Source of the DNA: Lacticaseibacillus nasuensis JCM 17158
GTDB lineage: Bacteria > Bacillota > Bacilli > Lactobacillales > Lactobacillaceae
Direction of reading: 5' to 3'
DNA: 43,596 nucleotides
NCBI RefSeq assembly: GCF_001434705.1
Contig: NZ_AZDJ01000013.1
Coordinates: 1-43,596 of the forward strand
A program made the translations under genes and the position numbers. Of this stretch, positions 38,452 through 43,596 are shown in pieces (positions within the stretch are counted from its first letter, which is position 1; every line of letters begins with the position of its first letter). Under the pieces are notes generated by a model that was not told where the DNA came from, searched no databases, and worked only from the letters and a program-made list of their open reading frames with translations.

Positions 38452-41061
38452 TTAGGAATGTTTGCGGTGGCGGCCGGTGGGGGTGCACCACCACCAGGCA
38501 CCGACGAGTGCGGCACTGGCGAGGCTGATTGCGGCGCCGAGTCCTAGCGCCGGCGGCCGGTAGGTCATGGTCACGGTGTGCTGGCCGGGCTTGAGGCGAA
38601 TGGCGATGAAATACTTCAGCGCCTTGCTGATGGTGGCTGGCTGACCGTCGACGGTGACGCGCCAGCCGGGCACGGCGGGAATCGTCGTCATCAACAGCTT
38701 GTGCTTGGCCTCTACCGTGACGGTGCCACGCAGGCTGGTGTCGCTACGGTGCGTGATGTGCCACGGATTTTGCCGCAGCGGCGTGAGCAGCGCGGTGGTC
38801 GCCGCGGCGTTCAGGCGATACAGCGCCACGTCGGTAAGGTTGGCCGTGCTTTTTTGCAGCGTCAGCGTCAGGGTTTGCTTTTCGCCGGGTGCGGTCGGCG
38901 TGACGTTTAGCAAGATGCTGCTGCGAAAACTATCGGGAATCGGTAAATCGGTGCCGTTTTGCGTGAGGGTGACGACATTATCGCTGAACGCCACGGGAAG
39001 CTGGAGGTAGTACGGATCGGTGGTGGGCGCCGTGAAGGTGTATGTGACCGTCGCCCCGTCGGTGACCTTGGTGACCACCTGGGTTTGCTTCTTGATGGTT
39101 GCGTCGTGCAGCTTCGGCCCCGTCATAGTCTGCAGGTCGAACAGCGAACGGTAGGGTTGGCCGGCCAGGTGGGTGAGAATCAGCTCTTGATTGAGCATCG
39201 CCAAGTTGGCGGCGCGTTTGGTTTTGAGAATATCGGTGCTGGCGACAAACCCCAGCCCCAAGGCGTTAGGGTTGCGCGACACGATTAAGTCGCCGGTGCG
39301 GCCGAGCTCGTCGTAGCGGCTGACGTCGGGCCGGGCGCCGCTGCTCGGTAAAAAGCCGGTGGCCACCGCCGGCGTTGGCCGCGGCGTCAGCCAATACTTG
39401 AGGTCCAGCAAGGCGTCGGTGATGACGGTGCCGTTGGTGTAGCCGACGAAGCCGTCGTTTTCGGATTGGCCGAGGTCTTCGAAGAGCTGCACGGTAGGCG
39501 GGGCCATCATCGAATTGAACTGGTCGGTGCCCATGTACCCCACCTGCATGGCGTCGTTTTTGGTGCGGGTGACGGTTTTGCCGATGCGGTAGGTGCCGCT
39601 GTCGGCCGCTTGAATGTGGGCGACGCCGGCGCGCAGGCTTTCCGTGTAGGTGTGATAGTCGGAGTGGGAAATGTAAGACAGCTGGTTCAAGGTCGTCACC
39701 ATGTTGGCGGTGCTGTCGATCACCATAAACATCGCGAAAATGGCGGCGGTGGCGGCGCGGCCGTCGTGGCGAATCGTCAGGAGAATCACCGCGGCGATAC
39801 CAAACAGCGCAGAGGCCCCGACTTGCCACTCGGTGAGGTAGCTAAAGTGCGCCAGATTCAGCCAGACGGTGGCAACCACCGCCAACACCAGGCCCAGCGT
39901 CAGCAACATTTGCCACCAAGTCAGGCCAGTCGGTTGGCCTTGCAAGGCGCGCCCGGCCAAGACCAGCAGCCAAAAGCAAATGACGAAGCTGAAGCGATAC
40001 GGGTACCACGAGGGAAACTGTAAACCGTGCCACAGCAAGTCGAGCGGCTCCACCATTACCGACAGGGTCAAAAACAGGCTCCAGCCGGCGGCAAACAGCC
40101 GCTCGCGCACCGGAATCGTGCGCTGGGTGAAAAACAGCACCGCGCCTAACACCCCAATGGCGCCGATGAAGACGTTAGCCTGGCCGCTGGGCATCTGGTC
40201 GAAGTTAAACGCCCCGAGCATGAACTTCCCGAGCTGGCGGTACGGCGCGTATTCGAAGCGCCAATGAAAATCCGTCGTCGTGTAGGTGCCCTTGCCGAGC
40301 CGCAGCTGCACCAAGGTCGGGATCACGATCACCGCCGCCAGGCCCGCCGCGGCCATGCTGGCGGCGGCAAAGCGCGCGGTCTGGCGGGCGAACCAGCGCC
40401 AGCCGGCCCATTGCCGCACGACTTCGTAACCAAAGTAGCCAACCAGAAACAGGCACAGCATAAAGGCGATGTAGTAATTGACCACGATCGCCGCGGCCAG
40501 CCAGCCGATATAGGCAAACGGCCGCCGCCCGGCCACGAGGTTGGCCAGCGCCACGGCGATCAGCGGCAAGCAAATCGCGCCGTCGAACCACATCAAGTTG
40601 AGTTGGTTGGCCAGCATCCAGCCGGACAAGGCGTAGGCCGTGCCCCAAGCCGGCAGCCACCAGGAGCGCCAGCCGGTGGTTTTCAGATAATACGCCATTG
40701 CCAAGCCGGCGCTGCCGTATTTTAACAGCGTCATCACCGCCACGGCCACGTCGAGCATGGTCTTCGGGAAGAGGAGTAACACCAGGTTGTAGGGGCTCAA
40801 CAAGTAGTAGGCAAAGGTGCCATACATGTCGCCGCCTAAGGCATTGCTGAAGCTATAGAAAAGTTGACCGGGGTGGCCGAACACGGTGCTGCGAAAGTAG
40901 GCGTAAAAATCGATGTACTGCTGGCCCATGTCCACGGTCAACACGCTGCTGTTGCCGAAGGGGTAGACGCCGCGGGCGATGAAGTAAACCGCCATGATCA
41001 GCATGGGAAGAACCGCGGCGCACACCAAGGGATGGGCCTTTAGCCAGTGATAGACTCGCAT
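38452..41061 (-). CDS. yfhO: YfhO-family membrane protein (GT-C-like glycosyltransferase)
   Basis: An 869-residue polytopic membrane protein with about a dozen helices in the first 480 residues, then an extracytoplasmic domain and a final membrane helix (ALGLGAAISLASAALVGAWW). The first loop carries DMGQQYIDFYAYFR, the acidic motif found in YfhO proteins. The family acts in glycosylation of lipoteichoic acid or other surface polymers from undecaprenyl-linked sugar donors. The start at 41061 (MRVYHWLKAHP) is fixed by GGGGAGGTGG; the open frame runs 56 codons further without a site. It has its own promoter and is divergent from the penicillin-binding protein gene. Confidence 0.88.
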   Translation of the reverse strand: MRVYHWLKAHPLVCAAVLPMLIMAVYFIARGVYPFGNSSVLTVDMGQQYIDFYAYFRSTVFGHPGQLFYSFSNALGGDMYGTFAYYLLSPYNLVLLLFPKTMLDVAVAVMTLLKYGSAGLAMAYYLKTTGWRSWWLPAWGTAYALSGWMLANQLNLMWFDGAICLPLIAVALANLVAGRRPFAYIGWLAAAIVVNYYIAFMLCLFLVGYFGYEVVRQWAGWRWFARQTARFAAASMAAAGLAAVIVIPTLVQLRLGKGTYTTTDFHWRFEYAPYRQLGKFMLGAFNFDQMPSGQANVFIGAIGVLGAVLFFTQRTIPVRERLFAAGWSLFLTLSVMVEPLDLLWHGLQFPSWYPYRFSFVICFWLLVLAGRALQGQPTGLTWWQMLLTLGLVLAVVATVWLNLAHFSYLTEWQVGASALFGIAAVILLTIRHDGRAATAAIFAMFMVIDSTANMVTTLNQLSYISHSDYHTYTESLRAGVAHIQAADSGTYRIGKTVTRTKNDAMQVGYMGTDQFNSMMAPPTVQLFEDLGQSENDGFVGYTNGTVITDALLDLKYWLTPRPTPAVATGFLPSSGARPDVSRYDELGRTGDLIVSRNPNALGLGFVASTDILKTKRAANLAMLNQELILTHLAGQPYRSLFDLQTMTGPKLHDATIKKQTQVVTKVTDGATVTYTFTAPTTDPYYLQLPVAFSDNVVTLTQNGTDLPIPDSFRSSILLNVTPTAPGEKQTLTLTLQKSTANLTDVALYRLNAAATTALLTPLRQNPWHITHRSDTSLRGTVTVEAKHKLLMTTIPAVPGWRVTVDGQPATISKALKYFIAIRLKPGQHTVTMTYRPPALGLGAAISLASAALVGAWWWCTPTGRHRKHS

Positions 41062-41089
41062 GTTGCCACCTCCCCGTAATTTGAATTCT

Positions 41090-41119
41090 ACTATACCATA
41101 GGCGTTAAACTTGTGATAA
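41090..41119 (-). promoter_or_regulatory. promoter of yfhO
   Basis: On the minus strand TTATCA (41114-41119) and TATAGT (41090-41095, preceded by TGG) are 18 bases apart, about 30 bases before the yfhO start. Confidence 0.55.
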
Positions 41120-41200
41120 GGGTGCGGGGAGATTCGCGATGGCCCCGGTTTTTTGCTACACTGGTGGGTAATCAGTGTCAGAATCAAAGGAGCCTGTCTC

Positions 41201-43324
41201 GTGAAATACGTTCGTACCCCCAAGCCCAAACGGCCGAAATCTCAAATTCCGTTCCGGTTGAATCTCCTCTTTTTCGTGGTGTTCTTGCTGCTGGCCGCCT
41301 TGATCGGGCAACTGGCTTATTTGCAGATCATCAACGGCAGCAAGTTCGCCGGGGAAGTCGACCGCACCGACCAAACCGTCGTTGCCGGCGCCGTGCCGCG
41401 GGGGTTGATGTACGACGTCAAGGGCCGGCCGCTGGTGACCAACACCGCCAACAACGCCATCACCTACACCAAAAGTGTCGGCACCAGTGCGGCGCAAATG
41501 TATGGCGTGGCTAACCGCCTCGCCAATTACCTGACCATCACGCCGACGAACTTGCAGCCGCGCGATTACGCCGACTATTATCTGGCCGACGCCGACCACG
41601 CCAAGGCCGTCACTGCCAAGTTGCCGAAAAGCCAGCAAACCCTGACCGATGCCAGCAAGCTGTACAAGCTACAAGCCGCCTATGTGCAGGCACACCTGCC
41701 GACCTTCACCAGCACGCAGCGCGAGGCGGTGATGCTGTTCAAGATCATGAACGGCGCCACGCAGCTGACGACCGTCCTGTTGAAAAGCAGCGGCGTCACG
41801 GTGGCCGAATCCAGTGCCGTTGGCGAGCACCTCACCAGCATGCCCGGGGTAAACCTCGGCACCGACTGGGAGCGCGAATATCCCAACGGGTCGTCCCTGA
41901 CCAGCATTATCGGCACGGTGTCCAGCGCCAAGTCTGGGCTGCCTGCCTCCGGGTTGACCAGCTACTTGGCCAACGGTTACGCCCGCAACGACCGGGTGGG
42001 GACCAGTTACCTCGAGCAACAATACGAATCGATTTTAAAAGGGGCCAAGTCGCGGACCCAGGTGGATATCGGCAGCGATAACAGCATCATCAACCAAGTC
42101 CAAGAATTCAAGGGCAAGGCTGGCGAAAACCTCAACTTGACCATCGACTTGAATTATCAAAAGCAGGTGGAAAAGGTGCTGACTAGCACCTTCAAGTCGG
42201 CGTTGAGCAACGGGGCGGCGCGGTATTCCGACGGCGCCTACGCAATCGCGATGAATCCGCAAACCGGCGCGGTGCTTGCCGTGGCCGGCTTGGCGCATGA
42301 CACCAAAACCAACGAGATCACCGACGACGCCTTGGGCAGCATCAACCGCTCGTTCGTCATGGGGTCGGCGGTCAAGGGGGCGATGGTGCTCGGCGCCTTG
42401 CAAGACGGCGTCATCACCGTCAAGAACAACACCCAAGTCGACACGCCGATTTACCTGCCGGCCACCGCGGTGAAGAAGTCCGTTTATCCCGCCGGCACGT
42501 TTGCCACGCTGACGGCCACCAAGGCGCTGGAAGTCTCCAGTAACATCTACATGATGCGCCTGGCGATGAAGGAAGGCCACGCCAGCTACGTCCCGAAGTC
42601 CTCGATGACCCTGGACGACGACATTTTCGAGAAAATGCGCGGTTACTTCGGGCAATATGGCTTGGGGCAAAAAACCGGCATCGACTTGCCCGGCGAAGTC
42701 AGCGGGTTGACCGGGGACGATTACGCCAACGGGTTGTTGAAGGTCGGCTCGGCGCTGGATTTGGCTTACGGGAACTACGATGGCTACACGCTCATGCAAA
42801 TGGCGCAGTACATCAGCACCGTGGCCAACAACGGCTACCGCATGAAGCCGTACGTGGTGCAAAGCATCGCCGAAGCCAGCGGCACCGGCAAAAGCAACCG
42901 AATCGTGGAGACGACCACGCCGAGCGTCTTGGGTAAGACGGGCAACACCCAGGCGCAGCTAGACCTGGTCAAGCAAGGAATGTGGCAAGTGGTGCACGGC
43001 ACCGATGGGTGGACCACCGCCACGAGCTTAAACACGCTGAACCCCGGCGTGGCCGGAAAAACCGGGACGGCGCAAACCTTTACCCGCCGCGATCCCACCA
43101 ACTCCCAATCCGAGCTGCTGGAAACGACGACCCAAAGTTTTGTCGGCTTCGCCCCGGCGAAGAATCCGAAAATTGCCATTGCCGTCGTCTTCCCGAACCT
43201 GCGCGGGGATGACTTGGCGAACTACAACCTGACCGTGGCCAAGACGATGTTTAGTACCTATTACCAGCAGTACAACATCGCCAAGCAGTCCGGCTACTCG
43301 GCGCACGAAACCAAACTTCAATAA
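41201..43324 (+). CDS. class B penicillin-binding protein (PBP2 type)
   Basis: A 707-residue transpeptidase. A basic cytoplasmic tail and one membrane anchor (LNLLFFVVFLLLAALIGQLA, about 21-45) precede the pedestal domain (PRGLMYDVKGRPLVTN). The transpeptidase domain has all three active-site motifs: S389-AVK (SxxK), S446-SN (SxN) and K620-TG in AGKTGTAQTF. It cross-links peptidoglycan, probably in division or elongation as a PBP2B-type partner of a SEDS protein; which one cannot be decided here. GTG 41201 lies 8 bases behind AAAGGAG; the longer frame has no site. TGCTACACT just upstream (41151-41159) may be an extended -10. Confidence 0.93.
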   Translation: MKYVRTPKPKRPKSQIPFRLNLLFFVVFLLLAALIGQLAYLQIINGSKFAGEVDRTDQTVVAGAVPRGLMYDVKGRPLVTNTANNAITYTKSVGTSAAQMYGVANRLANYLTITPTNLQPRDYADYYLADADHAKAVTAKLPKSQQTLTDASKLYKLQAAYVQAHLPTFTSTQREAVMLFKIMNGATQLTTVLLKSSGVTVAESSAVGEHLTSMPGVNLGTDWEREYPNGSSLTSIIGTVSSAKSGLPASGLTSYLANGYARNDRVGTSYLEQQYESILKGAKSRTQVDIGSDNSIINQVQEFKGKAGENLNLTIDLNYQKQVEKVLTSTFKSALSNGAARYSDGAYAIAMNPQTGAVLAVAGLAHDTKTNEITDDALGSINRSFVMGSAVKGAMVLGALQDGVITVKNNTQVDTPIYLPATAVKKSVYPAGTFATLTATKALEVSSNIYMMRLAMKEGHASYVPKSSMTLDDDIFEKMRGYFGQYGLGQKTGIDLPGEVSGLTGDDYANGLLKVGSALDLAYGNYDGYTLMQMAQYISTVANNGYRMKPYVVQSIAEASGTGKSNRIVETTTPSVLGKTGNTQAQLDLVKQGMWQVVHGTDGWTTATSLNTLNPGVAGKTGTAQTFTRRDPTNSQSELLETTTQSFVGFAPAKNPKIAIAVVFPNLRGDDLANYNLTVAKTMFSTYYQQYNIAKQSGYSAHETKLQ

Positions 43325-43329
43325 GGCTT

Positions 43330-43357
43330 ACCGCTGCCAGCTGGCGGCGGTTTTTTT
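43330..43357 (+). terminator. terminator after PBP gene
   Basis: ACCGCTGCCAG and CTGGCGGCGGT (one G-T pair) form an 11-bp hairpin closed by AGCT, followed by seven Ts. Confidence 0.9.
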
Positions 43358-43367
43358 GTGCGCGGAC

Positions 43368-43596
43368 ACACAAAAAGCGGCGTGAGGAAGTCGCGACGCT
43401 TCCTCACACCGCCATGGTGCCCGCAACTAAGCCAGCCGGATCTCTACCACGTTGGCTATTGGCTTGGTCCGAGTTGCGGAATGTTTACTTTTCCTGATTC
43501 CGGGCAGACTCGCCCTTCCTCAGTCCATTCACGTCATTGAAGTTACTCCCGTCGCCGGCAGGTGGCAAGCCACCTTCGCGAAGCGGAGTGGCACGG
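43368..43596 (-). ncRNA. unidentified structured RNA, minus strand, 5' end at or beyond window edge
   Basis: No credible gene covers this stretch. On the minus strand it ends in a terminator (stem GTGAGGAAG/CTTCCTCAC extended by GCGG/CCGC, 43377-43412, then five Ts). Upstream are nested complements: GCAACT+AAGCCA (43423-43434) with TGGCTT (43460-43465) and AGTTGC (43472-43477); GAATG (43479-43483) with CATTC (43526-43530) enclosing GGGC/GCCC; AGGTGGC/GCCACCT (43560-43575); and a closing pair GTGCC (43417-43421) with GGCAC (43590-43594). The coordinates are those readable here. tmRNA, 4.5S RNA and the RNase P signature were not recognised; a 6S-like or unknown RNA is possible. Confidence 0.5.
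43372..43412 (-). terminator. minus-strand terminator of the structured RNA
   Basis: Stem GTGAGGAAG (43382-43390) with CTTCCTCAC (43399-43407), extended by GCGG/CCGC across a one-base mismatch, and an A-run (43372-43376) that is the U-tract on the minus strand. It faces the terminator of the PBP gene. Confidence 0.85.

Noticed and set aside
39466..40725. Two plus-strand frames (185 and 153 codons) opposite yfhO
   Set aside because: Gln/His/Arg-rich shadows without start signals.
43368..43596. tmRNA, 4.5S RNA or RNase P RNA
   Set aside because: The tag reading frame and CCA end of tmRNA, the SRP GGAAGG/AGCAGC loop pair and the RNase P GAGGAAAGTCC/ACAGAA elements were not found in the visible part.

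Overview
The window is Gram-positive, low-redundancy DNA from a GC-rich member of the Lactobacillaceae (Lacticaseibacillus/Schleiferilactobacillus-like by gene content; the species is not determined). Evidence: a T-box in front of pheST, an ArlRS-type and a LiaFSR-type signalling system, a lipoprotein-type YidC, strong GGAGG ribosome binding sites with frequent GTG/TTG starts, and a Bacillus-type LexA (SOS) box. Two parts can be told apart by eye from base composition: a moderately GC-rich prophage (1 to about 21,990) and very GC-rich chromosomal housekeeping DNA (about 22,000 to 43,596).

Prophage. Only the late half is present; integrase, repressor and replication genes must lie left of base 1. 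After an AT-rich left edge (a membrane-anchored coiled-coil protein and a csbD-like stress gene on the other strand) the late genes all run rightwards: HTH-metallophosphoesterase, small ORF, terminase small and large subunits, SPP1-type portal and MuF-type head protein, scaffold, major capsid protein, a GT-A-like glycosyltransferase, four head-tail connector/completion proteins, major tail protein, a tail assembly chaperone pair (probable -1 frameshift), tape measure, Dit, Tal, a receptor-binding protein with a built-in glycerophosphodiester phosphodiesterase domain, XhlA-like protein, phi-LC3-type holin and a GH25/LysM endolysin. Gene order is that of an SPP1-like headful-packaging siphophage.

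Two accessory layers stand out. (1) A glycosyltransferase sits inside the otherwise invariant capsid/connector block, and both the major capsid protein and the major tail protein end in the same kind of Ser/Thr-run tail: a candidate self-contained virion O-glycosylation system. (2) Between lysin and the right prophage end lies a conversion cassette: a strong promoter with an operator-like inverted repeat drives a compact three-way-junction RNA ending in a terminator, directly followed by an AbiF/AbiD-type HEPN protein (RNA-toxin arrangement resembling type III toxin-antitoxin loci). Next to it, on the minus strand, a 70-residue gene of unknown function has a perfect LexA box exactly filling the spacer between -35 and -10.

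Chromosome. arlRS-like two-component operon and a MarR regulator; dsdA; yidC and acylphosphatase (minus strand) divergent from a TrmH/SpoU RNA methyltransferase; HD-domain protein; HxlR regulator; T-box-pheST; mltG, udk, greA; liaFSR; yfhO (minus strand) divergent from a class B penicillin-binding protein. The theme is cell envelope and translation. The last 230 bases hold no credible gene but a strongly structured, minus-strand, terminator-ended element that looks like an unidentified non-coding RNA.
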